Under the pieces are notes generated by a model, which saw only the letters and a list, made by a program, of their open reading frames with translations, had not been told where the DNA came from and did not search any database. Source: Mesonia aquimarina (GTDB lineage Bacteria > Bacteroidota > Bacteroidia > Flavobacteriales > Flavobacteriaceae). From it: a DNA stretch of 64,000 bases. Every line of letters begins with the position of its first letter. Position 1 is the first letter of the stretch. Positions 23,819 to 33,253 of the stretch are shown piece after piece. The position numbers and the translations under genes are program-made. The stretch spans positions 1 to 64,000 of the forward strand of contig NZ_RCNV01000002.1 in the NCBI RefSeq assembly GCF_003667275.1, in the 5' to 3' direction.

Positions 23819-25135
23819 ATGAGTACGAAAACAGTGCCTTACACGGCGTATAAAGTTAAAGATATTTCACTAGCAGATTGGGGAAGAAAAGAAATTGAGC
23901 TTGCTGAAGCAGAAATGCCCGGGCTCATGTCACTTCGTGAAGAATATAAAAATAAACAACCACTAAAAGGAGCTCGTATTGCAGGATGTCTACACATGAC
24001 GGTACAAACTGCGGTACTTATAGAGACATTAACTTCTTTAGGTGCTAAAGTTACGTGGAGTTCTTGTAATATTTTCTCTACACAAGATCACGCAGCAGCA
24101 GCAATTGCAGCGGCTGGAATCCCGGTTTATGCGTGGAAAGGAATGACCGAAGAAGAATTTAATTGGTGTATTGAGCAAACTCTATTTTTTGGAGAAGAGC
24201 GTGAACCATTAAACATGATTTTAGATGACGGAGGCGATTTAACCAATATGGTGTTAGATGATTACCCTGAATTAGCAAAAGCTATAAAAGGACTATCTGA
24301 AGAAACCACTACGGGAGTTCATAGACTTTACGAAAGAATGAAAAACGGAACTTTACCGATGCCGGCTATCAACGTAAACGATTCGGTTACCAAATCTAAG
24401 TTTGATAATAAATACGGATGCCGCGAGAGTGCTGTTGATGCTATTAGACGTGCAACCGATGTGATGTTAGCCGGAAAACGTGTTGTAGTTTGTGGTTATG
24501 GTGATGTTGGTAAAGGTACCGCACAGTCGTTTAAAGGAGCTGGTTCTATTGTAACCGTTACAGAAATTGATCCTATTTGTGCGTTACAAGCTGCTATGGA
24601 CGGTTTTGAAGTAAAAACTTTAGAGAATATGCTTCCAAAAGCAGATATTGTTATTACCACTACAGGTAATAAAGATATTGTTCGTGGCGAGCATTTTGAA
24701 GCGATGAAAGACAAAACTATTGTTTGTAACATTGGTCATTTTGATAATGAAATTGCTGTTTCTTGGTTAAATGAAAACCACGGTGATACCAAAGTTGAAA
24801 TTAAACCTCAAGTAGATAAATATACTATTGACGGAAAAGATATTATTCTTCTTGCTGAAGGAAGATTGGTAAATTTAGGTTGTGCAACAGGTCACCCAAG
24901 TTTTGTAATGAGTAATTCATTTACAAACCAAACTTTAGCACAAATTGAATTATGGAACCGTTCTGAACAATACAAGAATGAGGTTTATATGCTTCCAAAG
25001 CATTTAGATGAAAAAGTTGCCAAGCTTCATTTAGAAAAAATCGGGGTAGAATTAACCCAATTAAATGAAGAACAAGCTAAATATATTGGCGTAGAAGTTA
25101 ACGGCCCTTATAAGCCGGAGTACTATAGATACTAA
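23819..25135 (+). CDS. ahcY: Adenosylhomocysteinase
   Basis: A 438-residue SAH hydrolase, which splits S-adenosylhomocysteine to homocysteine and adenosine and so keeps methylation running. The NAD-binding Rossmann loop reads [19 protein letters not shown]. Other typical stretches are [48 protein letters not shown] and the C-terminal [11 protein letters not shown] chose the ATG at 23819 over a TTG at 23795, since [16 protein letters not shown] is the usual N-terminus. The gene ends 22 bp before a large palindromic repeat. Confidence 0.97.
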   Translation: MSTKTVPYTAYKVKDISLADWGRKEIELAEAEMPGLMSLREEYKNKQPLKGARIAGCLHMTVQTAVLIETLTSLGAKVTWSSCNIFSTQDHAAAAIAAAGIPVYAWKGMTEEEFNWCIEQTLFFGEEREPLNMILDDGGDLTNMVLDDYPELAKAIKGLSEETTTGVHRLYERMKNGTLPMPAINVNDSVTKSKFDNKYGCRESAVDAIRRATDVMLAGKRVVVCGYGDVGKGTAQSFKGAGSIVTVTEIDPICALQAAMDGFEVKTLENMLPKADIVITTTGNKDIVRGEHFEAMKDKTIVCNIGHFDNEIAVSWLNENHGDTKVEIKPQVDKYTIDGKDIILLAEGRLVNLGCATGHPSFVMSNSFTNQTLAQIELWNRSEQYKNEVYMLPKHLDEKVAKLHLEKIGVELTQLNEEQAKYIGVEVNGPYKPEYYRY

Positions 25136-25157
25136 TTTTTTTCAACTACAAATAAAC

Positions 25158-25295
25158 AAGAGGTCGTCTAAAAGATTAATAAAGCGTCATTCTGAATTCA
25201 TTTCAGAATCTCAACTTACTGAAATATAAATCAGTATGAGAACCTGAATCAAGTTCAGGTTGACAAAGGTATATTAATCTTTTAGACGACCTCTT
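25158..25295. repeat. BIME-like REP pair inside a perfect 24-bp inverted repeat (copy 1)
   Basis: The outer arms at 25158-25181 and 25272-25295 are perfect 24-bp complements (core AGAGGTCGTCTAAAAG). Inside are three small hairpins: TTCTGAA/TTCAGAA (25190-25208), TACTGA/TCAGTA, and CCTGAA/TTCAGG (25243-25259). A second copy lies at 48496-48630 in opposite orientation. The element sits between the convergent genes ahcY and the acid phosphatase, where it can serve as a bidirectional terminator. Confidence 0.85.
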
Positions 25296-25304
25296 CCTTT
25301 TTTA

Positions 25305-26288
25305 CTACTTCTCAATCTCTACTTTATAAGTAACCTCTCCTTTCCAATTAACTGCTTGTACTAGCATTTTTTCAGGTAATAAACTAACGATTAAAAATCC
25401 TTGCTCCGATTTTGAAAATTTCGTGAAATCTGAAATTCCCGTAGGACGAACTTCAGAGCCGGCGCCGGAGATAAAATGATTAGTGAAAATTCCTTTAGGT
25501 TTTAAATGCTGAATATCATGTTCATGTCCTGCAAAATATGCCGGAACTTTATATTCTTCAAAAACATGTTCTAAATGATTCCGCGTATAAGGCTCATCAT
25601 TAACTCGTTTTCCCGACGTATATAATGGATGATGACCTATGACAATATTCCAATCGGCAGTTGAGTTTTTTAAGCTTTTCTCCAACCATTTTTTTTGTTT
25701 CAACGAATCCTGCTTTTTTACTTGTTTATACTTTTCCTCCGTATAATAATCGTCTTCAAACGGACTCGTATCTAAAAACACAAATTTCGCCTTGGTTTTA
25801 TCATCTTCTAAAGTTTTTTCAACTTCATAGTATAAAGATGGCATATTCCAGCGTTTACTGATATGAGTATAATCTACTTGCGCTTGAATGTTACCGCGAT
25901 ACCCGTGATTCCCCATCACTACATACCACGGACAAAATAAATTTGACCCATAGTAAATATCTTCATAACTACTTTTTAAGAATGGATCTTGTACCGAAGC
26001 AATGCCATCAGGATAAAAATTATCCCCTGTAGAAATGATGAATTCCGGTTCTACTATAAAGCCGGCTTGTTGCATAATATGAGCTACATCAGCTTGTTTA
26101 AAGTGCCCGTTTCTTCCCCAATCGCCAATCACATAAAAATGAAGTCCATCTTCTTCAACTTGAAGCTCTTTTAAGTTATCATTTTCATTCTGATTGTAAT
26201 ACTTTTTTTGAGCGAAAGCTGTAATTGTGCTAAGTAGCAGGCAAAATATGATTAAGCTAGTTAGTTCCTGTAATCTTCGATAAGTCAT
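25305..26288 (-). CDS. Secreted purple-acid-phosphatase-like metallophosphoesterase
   Basis: A 327-residue calcineurin-like phosphoesterase. The start at 26288 gives a signal peptide ending in TITAFAQ; an upstream ATG at 26312 would put eight extra residues before it. The five metal-binding blocks are visible: VIGDWGRNG, STGDNFYPDG, VMGNHGYRGN, VIGHHPLYTSG and FAGHEHDIQ. The order and spacing match the tartrate-resistant acid phosphatase type. It overlaps the end of the phytase gene by 32 bp, and together they should release phosphate from phytate and other phosphomonoesters outside the cytoplasm. Confidence 0.9.
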   Translation of the reverse strand: MTYRRLQELTSLIIFCLLLSTITAFAQKKYYNQNENDNLKELQVEEDGLHFYVIGDWGRNGHFKQADVAHIMQQAGFIVEPEFIISTGDNFYPDGIASVQDPFLKSSYEDIYYGSNLFCPWYVVMGNHGYRGNIQAQVDYTHISKRWNMPSLYYEVEKTLEDDKTKAKFVFLDTSPFEDDYYTEEKYKQVKKQDSLKQKKWLEKSLKNSTADWNIVIGHHPLYTSGKRVNDEPYTRNHLEHVFEEYKVPAYFAGHEHDIQHLKPKGIFTNHFISGAGSEVRPTGISDFTKFSKSEQGFLIVSLLPEKMLVQAVNWKGEVTYKVEIEK

Positions 26289-27267
26289 AAAAATAAAAGT
26301 TTTTGTTATCATTCATTGCTACAAAAAGTCCGTTAGGAAACTTTTCATTTAAATACCCTGTATAGACTTCGCAGCCATCAGTTTCTGTAGTTCCTAAATT
26401 TTTAGCAAATAAAAATTCATTAGTTTTTCTGTCAAAAAAATTGAAGGTTCCTTCTTGCTGATCTGAAGCAACAATATAACCTTTCTCTTTTCCATTGTTT
26501 GCAATGGCAATACCTTCTATATCTCTATTGAATTTCTCAGCACCAAAACAAGCCAATTCTTCATTACCAGCATCAGGTTCTGCCTCATATTTTCTTATAC
26601 AAACTTTTTCATCAGCATAATAAATATAACCCAGCTCCTCATCTACAGCAATGGCTTCAATTTCTTTTTCGCCGCTAAAATTACCAAACTCCCGTACCAA
26701 TTTAAAAGTGATATGATCTCCGGCAGGCACTAGTTCAAATTGATGCAAATAATTGGTTTTAGGACCGTTTTTTCTTCCAACAATGGCATAGGTTTTATTG
26801 GTTTTTGGCGATTTATAGATTGAAATTCCCATAGGAAGATTCCATTCATTTTCTCGTTTTTCTTGAAATACCTTAAAACCACCCTGATCTAACGGCTTCA
26901 TATCGGGTACAGAAAACAAACGGATTTGCTCGCGTTCTCTTTCAGTAAACATTAAAATATCGGTAGTTACTGAATCATTCAATTTCACCCCATAAGCTAC
27001 GTCTACATTATTAGGACGTTTCATCCCGCGAAGTGTTTTCTCTTCAATAATTTTTCCATCTAGATTAAATGCATAAATAGCACCGTCGGTATCTTTATCG
27101 GTTCCAAAAACAATACTTTCTTCAGTATTTTCCTTATTCACCCAAATAGCAGGATCGTCGGTATCGTGTAATGTAGATGCTGTAATAACATCGGGTTTTA
27201 TTTCTGGAAGTTGTGTGCCGCAAGCAGAAAAGCTTAACGCAATAATTGCTATCAATAATTTTTTCAT
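26257..27267 (-). CDS. Beta-propeller phytase lipoprotein
   Basis: A 336-residue protein. The N-terminus is a lipoprotein signal with lipobox LSFSAC (Cys16). The propeller begins with TLHDTDDPAIWVNKE and shows GTDKDTDGAIYAFNLDG, RPNNVDVAYG, EIEAIAVDEELGYIYYADE and DIEGIAIANNG, which match beta-propeller phytases (3-phytase, calcium-dependent). It removes phosphate from myo-inositol hexakisphosphate at the cell surface or periplasm. It lies between a TonB-dependent receptor gene and an acid phosphatase gene on one strand. Confidence 0.92.
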   Translation of the reverse strand: MKKLLIAIIALSFSACGTQLPEIKPDVITASTLHDTDDPAIWVNKENTEESIVFGTDKDTDGAIYAFNLDGKIIEEKTLRGMKRPNNVDVAYGVKLNDSVTTDILMFTEREREQIRLFSVPDMKPLDQGGFKVFQEKRENEWNLPMGISIYKSPKTNKTYAIVGRKNGPKTNYLHQFELVPAGDHITFKLVREFGNFSGEKEIEAIAVDEELGYIYYADEKVCIRKYEAEPDAGNEELACFGAEKFNRDIEGIAIANNGKEKGYIVASDQQEGTFNFFDRKTNEFLFAKNLGTTETDGCEVYTGYLNEKFPNGLFVAMNDNKNFYFYDLSKITGTN

Positions 27268-27341
27268 AAAAATAACTTCTTAAAAGAGCTGCCAAATAAA
27301 AATTCATTTAGCAGGCTCTATATTTTATAATGTTTTTGGGT

Positions 27342-30191
27342 TTAGTATAAATCGTATTTAAGACCAAAGGTTAACCTTCTTTCATAAAATTCCATCTGCA
27401 TAGTTCTTTTACTAGATCCTTGATAATAACGTAGTGGCTGATTGGTAATATTATTTAAATCAGCATAAATCCTTAGGTTTTTATTAATGGAATAAGACAC
27501 ATTAAAATCTAAGAAAAATTGGTGGTCGTAGTAACGATCTTCAAAAGCATTACCTCCTAATTCATCTAAATATGCATCAGAAAAATTAGACGATAATCGT
27601 GCGCTAAATTTCTTATCGGCATAAGAAAGAGATGCATTAAACATATTTGGTGAAGAACCCGGTAATTCTAATTCCCCGCGCTCATCTCCATCTTCATTTC
27701 TAATTCCGTTTGCGGTAGAATTTAAGAATGTATAATTGGTATAAATACTAAAGTTTTTTGCAAAACCAGGTAAGAAATCCAATTGACGTTGAAAAGCAAT
27801 CTCAGCTCCATAAATGCGAGCATCGTCTCCGTTAAAAGGCTGATAAATTTCGTAACCGGTTGCTTCATCTTCTACCACATAGGTATACACAAAATCGTTA
27901 ATATCTTTATAGAAAACTCCCCCTGAAAGTATTCCTACAGAACTAAAATAATATTCTGCCATAAAATCAAAATTCATAGAGGTAGTAGGATTTAATTCTG
28001 TATTTCCTAGAGAGATTTCTTCATCTTCATTATTAATAGCCTGGTAAGGAACCAAATCTATGTAGTTGGGTCTTGACAACGTATTTGTCCACGCAAAACG
28101 TAAAACGGTTTTATCATTAAGATCATATTTTAAATGAACGCCTGGTAATACATTTACATAATCACTCTCATCTTTTACTTCCATAGAACCTTCAAAATCG
28201 CCATCTTCATTGTAAATTACTTCATTCCCGATACTTTCTATTTGCGTAGCTTCTAAACGAATTCCCGCAAGCACACTCAATTTTTCAGAGACTTTTTGAT
28301 TAGTCATAATATATCCGGCATATACATTTTCTTTTACTTCAAAATTTTCGCTTAAATATTCATCTTGAACCGCTTCACTTTCAAAAAGATCGGCATTATT
28401 TAAATCTAAATTCCCTAGATATGGAGCAGAAACAAAAGTTCCTGGAACATACTGATCTCCCGCTAAAAAGTCGTCTCCGGAAAAACTTTGCGTATCAACA
28501 TCAGCAAGAGTTTCCATTCCGCCGGTTAAAGGTTCATACTCGAAAAAATTATTATCTCTGTATTTATTTTTGAATCTTCCACGAACCCCAAACTTGATGA
28601 TTCCGTCTCCATAGCCAAAGAAATCTGAAGGTAATTCTGCGTTAGCAAAAACATTTACATCTTCTTCTTCCGTATATTGATATTCTTCGGTTAGTTCATC
28701 CAATTCAAAATCGCTTAAACTAGGGTCTTCTACTGCGGTATGTAAGGGTTTTTCCGAATTGGAAACATCATTATTTACCGCATATTCTGAAGCGTAAACC
28801 ATATAGCGCTCATTTTCTCTTTCTTCTGATGCCTTTGCATACGAGCCCATCCAATCAAACTTTATATTTCCAAAAATATGATCGCCGCCTAAGGTATAAT
28901 TTTGCATACGCTGATCTTCCAGCCTGCGGTTTTGATTTCTTCCCCCGGGAATTCCTCCTTTGGTTTCTCTAGCCACTTCAGCAGGAAAACGCGTTAAATT
29001 TCCATTTTGTATTTCAAAATCACCGGCTCCAATATCTTCTCCGTCTAAAATTTCAGAAGATAAGGCATAACGATTTTCACGATCATCACGCCAGTTGTAC
29101 ATGGACTTTAAGTAAATCGTATTATTTTCATTAAAACGATAATCAAAATTTGCAGAAAAACTGCGTCTCACACGTTGTACTAAATACTTTCTAGTTTCAA
29201 AAACCTCTGCATACGGATTCACATCTACTTCTTCTAAAATATCTTCGCCTTCAGCATTTTGTTGTCCAGTGTTATATTCAAATTCATCAGACCATTCTGC
29301 TTCAACATTATCAGATCCAAAATCGTTATCATTAATAGAAGCCGAAAGCATATAACCGAACTTTCCATCATTAGTACGATCTCCAATTAAAAATGAACCG
29401 TTTAAAATTCGTTTATCCGTAATAAAATTAATTCCCGAACCTACCGTGGCAGAAAGTCTAAAATCTTCTGGAGCCGAACGCGTTACTAAATTTACAGATC
29501 CGCCAAGTGCATCGCCATCCATATCTGGAGTTATTGCTTTATTCACCTCGATGGTCTGAATCATATCTGACGGAATTAAATCCATTTGCACATTTCGGTT
29601 ATCTCCTTCAGCAGAAGGAACTCTGCTTCCGTTTAAGGTAACTGAATTTAACTGAGGCGCTAAACCTCTAACAATAATATTACGTGCTTCTCCCTGATCT
29701 ACTTGCATCGTGATTCCCGGAATTCGTTTTGCAGCATCACCAATATTGGCATCGGGAAACTTCCCAATTTGTTCTGTTGAAACAATATTGGTAATATTTG
29801 TTTTGTTTTTTTGTGTGTTTAAGGCTTTAGCTTGAGCACTTAATCCACTACCAAAAATCTGTACAGTTCCTAAAGTTGTTTCGGTTGCATTTAAAACTAT
29901 TTTAACTGAGGCGGTTTCTCCTGCAATTACATTTACTTCTTTTGTAATGGTTTGATAGCCTAAATATTTTATCGATAAATCATAATTACCTTCCGGAATT
30001 TCTACCAAGGTAAATTCACCATCAAAATTAGTGACCGTTCCTTTTTTAAGTTCTTGGATCATCACAGAAGCACCAGGAACATACATTCCGTTTTCATCGG
30101 TAATTGTACCCCTTACCACTCCGTCTTGAGCGTGTAAAAAGCTAAAATTTAAAGCAACAAAAAATGTTACAAGCATTAATTTTAAATTCAT
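27342..30191 (-). CDS. TonB-dependent receptor of the phytase locus
   Basis: A 949-residue outer-membrane receptor. Signal peptide at 1-21 (NFSFLHAQ). Carboxypeptidase-regulatory-like domain at about 24-105. Plug at about 130-240, with NIIVRGLAPQLNSVTLNGSR and GDALGGSVNLVTRSAPE. The barrel ends in LTFGLKYDLY. It belongs to the TonB-receptor group with the NIGDAAKRIPGI plug motif. The phytase gene follows 74 bp downstream, so the substrate is plausibly an inositol phosphate or a phosphate-bearing compound; this is inference. A -7 element lies at 30227-30234. Confidence 0.92.
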   Translation of the reverse strand: MNLKLMLVTFFVALNFSFLHAQDGVVRGTITDENGMYVPGASVMIQELKKGTVTNFDGEFTLVEIPEGNYDLSIKYLGYQTITKEVNVIAGETASVKIVLNATETTLGTVQIFGSGLSAQAKALNTQKNKTNITNIVSTEQIGKFPDANIGDAAKRIPGITMQVDQGEARNIIVRGLAPQLNSVTLNGSRVPSAEGDNRNVQMDLIPSDMIQTIEVNKAITPDMDGDALGGSVNLVTRSAPEDFRLSATVGSGINFITDKRILNGSFLIGDRTNDGKFGYMLSASINDNDFGSDNVEAEWSDEFEYNTGQQNAEGEDILEEVDVNPYAEVFETRKYLVQRVRRSFSANFDYRFNENNTIYLKSMYNWRDDRENRYALSSEILDGEDIGAGDFEIQNGNLTRFPAEVARETKGGIPGGRNQNRRLEDQRMQNYTLGGDHIFGNIKFDWMGSYAKASEERENERYMVYASEYAVNNDVSNSEKPLHTAVEDPSLSDFELDELTEEYQYTEEEDVNVFANAELPSDFFGYGDGIIKFGVRGRFKNKYRDNNFFEYEPLTGGMETLADVDTQSFSGDDFLAGDQYVPGTFVSAPYLGNLDLNNADLFESEAVQDEYLSENFEVKENVYAGYIMTNQKVSEKLSVLAGIRLEATQIESIGNEVIYNEDGDFEGSMEVKDESDYVNVLPGVHLKYDLNDKTVLRFAWTNTLSRPNYIDLVPYQAINNEDEEISLGNTELNPTTSMNFDFMAEYYFSSVGILSGGVFYKDINDFVYTYVVEDEATGYEIYQPFNGDDARIYGAEIAFQRQLDFLPGFAKNFSIYTNYTFLNSTANGIRNEDGDERGELELPGSSPNMFNASLSYADKKFSARLSSNFSDAYLDELGGNAFEDRYYDHQFFLDFNVSYSINKNLRIYADLNNITNQPLRYYQGSSKRTMQMEFYERRLTFGLKYDLY

Positions 30192-30226
30192 AATTTAGTT
30201 TGTTTGGTTTGCATTAAAAGACGCTG

Positions 30227-30234
30227 CAAACCTA
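30227..30234 (-). promoter_or_regulatory. -7 element (TAGGTTTG) for the phytase locus
   Basis: TAGGTTTG on the minus strand matches TAnnTTTG 35 bp before the receptor ATG. No TTG at standard spacing was seen. Confidence 0.5.
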
Positions 30235-30368
30235 GCGACATCGTGTAGTCTCTACTAATTATCTACAGCAACAAAGAATGAACAAAGACAAATTTCTTGG
30301 CTACTTAAAGGCAACAATTAAGGTTTCTTTACATTGAACTAACCATTACGAAAAACAGCACTTATTTT

Positions 30369-31880
30369 TTACAAATTCATAAGAAAATGAACCAATTCTT
30401 GTTTGGAATTTATCGGTAATTTTTTTCTAAAACGATATCTTGCCACCCGAACACTATCTGGCGTAACTCTTAAAATGGAGGCTATTTCTTTTGAAGAAAG
30501 ATTTAAGCGAAGTAGCATGGCCAAGCGTAATTCTGCCGAAGATAATTTTGAAGTTGCTATACTAGAAAGATCTTTAAAAAACTGTGGATGTATATCTTCA
30601 AAGAAATTCATAAACTCATCCCACTCATCTTCTTGCTGAAGTGCAAAATCTAGTTCTTTTGCCAAGTCTTTAATTTTAGTTTGCGTATCCATTTTAGAGC
30701 GCGAACTCATCTTTTTTAGCGTTGCCGATAAATCTGAAAGTAATTTATTTTTTTGAGCAATATTTAGGCTATACTTAGAAAGTGAAGCTGTTTTTAACTG
30801 AATTTCACCTTGAAGTTTCTTTTCTTCAATTTCCTTTTTATCCAATTCCGCTTGCAAAACTCTCTGTTCATAAGCCTGAAGTTTTGTCTTCTCCTTTCGT
30901 TTTCTATTCATAAACAAAAATGAAATACCCGAAACAATTAAAAAAGCTCCGCCACCTAACAGCATTAAATTTTGATTGGCTTTATTAATAGCATTTTGCT
31001 TTGTAAGCAATTCTATTTGCGCCTCTTTTTGCTCAGTTTCATAAATGGTTTGCAAGACATTTAACTGCCTGAAATTTTGTTTATAAAATAATTCTTCCTG
31101 AATTTTATTATATTGAAAAAGATGCTGATAAGCTGTTTTGTAATCTTTTAAAAAGGCATAAGTTTTTGCCAAATCTTTATGAGCACTTTCTATTTGATGA
31201 TTTTCATTAAATTTCTCTGCAAGATGAAGTGCTTTTGTGGTATAGTCTAAGGCTTTTTTATAGCGCCCGGTTTTTCTATAAACATCACCTATATTATTCA
31301 GGACATTTATTTGTTTTCCATTGTTTACGATTACAAAATAATCATACGATTTTAAAAAATATTGATGCGCTTTTTCAAACTGATTCAGGTCTTCATAAAT
31401 GCTTCCTATATTTTCATTTACAATCGCAATACCTTCCTTATCCTTTGATTGCTCAAACAACTTCAAACTTCGTTGCTGATGTTTTAAGGCTTTTAAATAA
31501 TCTCCTTCTTTTTCAAAACAACTTCCCAAAATTTCTTCGGCAATTGCTTCAGCTTTCACAAACTTGTATTGCTGTGCTTGCGCCACACTTCTTAACAGAT
31601 AACGTTCAGCTTTTTTATAATTTTTTAGGGCCAAATAAATATTACCCAGCCTGTTTTTTAAAATTACCTGAAGAGAATCTTCGTGTTGAGTTTTGGCTAT
31701 TTTTAAGGCAGAAGTATATTGATCTACAGCTTCGGTAAAAACTTCAGCTTCCTGAAAAAAATCTCCTAACTGAAGATGTTTTTGTGCGATTAAAAAAGTA
31801 GCTTCTTTTTTTTTGGCTACATCTAATTCATTTTTAAATTGATGAAAAAGTGAATCAGAAAACTGGACTTTCTCATTCAT
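30369..31880 (-). CDS. TPR-repeat membrane-anchored LuxR-type regulator, signal peptide out of frame
   Basis: The intact frame encodes 503 residues. TPR repeats fill about 20-290 (for example NRLGNIYLALKNYKKAERYL and NIGDVYRKTGRYKKALDYTT). A TM helix lies at 304-324, a coiled coil at about 330-400, and a LuxR/GerE-type HTH at about 445-503 (LSSKEIASILRVTPDSVRVA). The likely true start is the ATG at 31951: it begins a signal peptide (MKLYFAFFF) that enters this frame (SSFIIAQQPEKM) only if one T is added to one of two T-runs (9 T, then 7 T). It is divergent from nrdB and beside the phytase locus; a regulatory link to either is unproven. Confidence 0.85.
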   Translation of the reverse strand: MNEKVQFSDSLFHQFKNELDVAKKKEATFLIAQKHLQLGDFFQEAEVFTEAVDQYTSALKIAKTQHEDSLQVILKNRLGNIYLALKNYKKAERYLLRSVAQAQQYKFVKAEAIAEEILGSCFEKEGDYLKALKHQQRSLKLFEQSKDKEGIAIVNENIGSIYEDLNQFEKAHQYFLKSYDYFVIVNNGKQINVLNNIGDVYRKTGRYKKALDYTTKALHLAEKFNENHQIESAHKDLAKTYAFLKDYKTAYQHLFQYNKIQEELFYKQNFRQLNVLQTIYETEQKEAQIELLTKQNAINKANQNLMLLGGGAFLIVSGISFLFMNRKRKEKTKLQAYEQRVLQAELDKKEIEEKKLQGEIQLKTASLSKYSLNIAQKNKLLSDLSATLKKMSSRSKMDTQTKIKDLAKELDFALQQEDEWDEFMNFFEDIHPQFFKDLSSIATSKLSSAELRLAMLLRLNLSSKEIASILRVTPDSVRVARYRFRKKLPINSKQELVHFLMNL

Positions 31881-31951
31881 TTTTTCAGGTTGCTGCGCTA
31901 TAATAAAGCTCGAGAAAAAAAGAGAAAAAAAAAGGCAAAATAAAGTTTCAT

Positions 31952-32253
31952 CTTTAAGGTTTTAAAAGATCAAAATTAATAATTAGTAAACCTACATTAC
32001 TTGCGTTAATTCAAGGTTACAACAGGATTATGCTATGATTAATAAATTTTAAACAACAATGTAAAAACCTGTATTACAGAAAAATAACTATTGTTAACAA
32101 CCTTTTTAAATCTTTTTTCGATTTTATGAAAATTCAATCAAATCATATTTTAACTTCGTTGTCCTGTAATTATGAAAGCTGCTTTTCTTAGAAAGCTGAT
32201 TACAAAATAATTACAAAAAAAGTAACTGAAAATAATCTGAAAAACTATATATC
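31952..32253. other. Intergenic region between the TPR regulator and nrdB
   Basis: No consensus -7 element was found. The nrdB leader contains a 12-codon ORF (32172-32210, MKAAFLRKLITK) with a small hairpin GCTTT/AAAGC inside it. No recognisable NrdR box was seen. Confidence 0.4.
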
Positions 32254-33228
32254 ATGGCCATTTTTGACAAGAGAGTTAACTACAAACCGTTTGAATATTC
32301 AGAAATTCTTCAATTTACAGAAGCCATTAATCGCTCTTTTTGGGTACATAGTGAAGTAGATTTCACAGCAGACACGCAAGATTTCCATTCGCATTTAAGT
32401 CTAGCAGAAAGAACCGCAATTAAAAATAGTTTGTTGGCCATTGCACAAATTGAGGTTGCTGTAAAATCTTTTTGGGGAAATATCTATAACCACTTTCCAA
32501 AACCAGAATTTAATGGTTTAGGAAGCACTTTTGCTGAATGTGAATTTAGACACTCAGAGGCCTATTCGCGCTTATTAGAAGTATTAGGCTATAATGATGA
32601 ATTTAAAGATTTACTAGAAGTTCCTGTCATTAGAGAACGGGTAGACTATCTTTCTAAAGCATTAGAAAATGCCAATTCAGAGGACAATAAAAAATATGTA
32701 GTTTCTTTAATCTTATTTTCTATTCTTATAGAAAACGTTTCTCTTTTCAGTCAATTTGCCATCATTTTATCCTTTACCCGCTTTAAAGGACTCATGAAAA
32801 ATGTAAGCAATATTATTGCGTGGACTTCTGTAGACGAACAAATTCATGCCAATGCAGGTATTTATTTGGTGAATAAAATTAAAGAAGAATACCCAGACTT
32901 TTTTGATGAAGCAACCATCACTCATATTCAAGAAACCGTAAAACACTCCTTAGATATAGAAGGGAAAATTTTAGACTGGATTTTTGAAGATGGCGAATTG
33001 GAGAACGTAAAGAAAAAGGACTTACTGAACTTTATGAAATTCCGTATAGATGATAGCATGGAAAAAATTGGAATGGAAAAAATTTACCATACCACTTCTG
33101 AAGAATACGCACCAATGCGCTGGTTTGAAGAAGAAGTTTTTGCCAATAGCCTAGACGATTTCTTTGCTAAAAGACCTGTAGATTACACAAAACACGATAA
33201 AAGCATTACAGCTGACGATTTATTCTAA
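32254..33228 (+). CDS. nrdB: Class I ribonucleotide reductase, radical-generating small subunit
   Basis: A 324-residue ferritin-like R2 protein that holds the di-metal centre for reduction of ribonucleoside diphosphates. The metal ligands and radical site are visible in FAECEFRHSEAYSRLL: Glu and His three apart, then Tyr four residues after the His, as for E115-H118-Y122 in E. coli. The second ligand set includes SVDEQIHANAG. There is no N-terminal ATP-cone, which some Bacteroidota NrdB proteins carry. It is 25 bp upstream of nrdA. Confidence 0.95.
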   Translation: MAIFDKRVNYKPFEYSEILQFTEAINRSFWVHSEVDFTADTQDFHSHLSLAERTAIKNSLLAIAQIEVAVKSFWGNIYNHFPKPEFNGLGSTFAECEFRHSEAYSRLLEVLGYNDEFKDLLEVPVIRERVDYLSKALENANSEDNKKYVVSLILFSILIENVSLFSQFAIILSFTRFKGLMKNVSNIIAWTSVDEQIHANAGIYLVNKIKEEYPDFFDEATITHIQETVKHSLDIEGKILDWIFEDGELENVKKKDLLNFMKFRIDDSMEKIGMEKIYHTTSEEYAPMRWFEEEVFANSLDDFFAKRPVDYTKHDKSITADDLF

Positions 33229-33253
33229 TAAAAAAATTGAAGAAGAAAAAAAT

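Noticed and set aside
25158-25295. Interpretation of the palindrome as an insertion-sequence remnant
   Set aside because: There is no transposase fragment or target duplication, and the internal hairpins and second copy fit a REP-pair repeat better.
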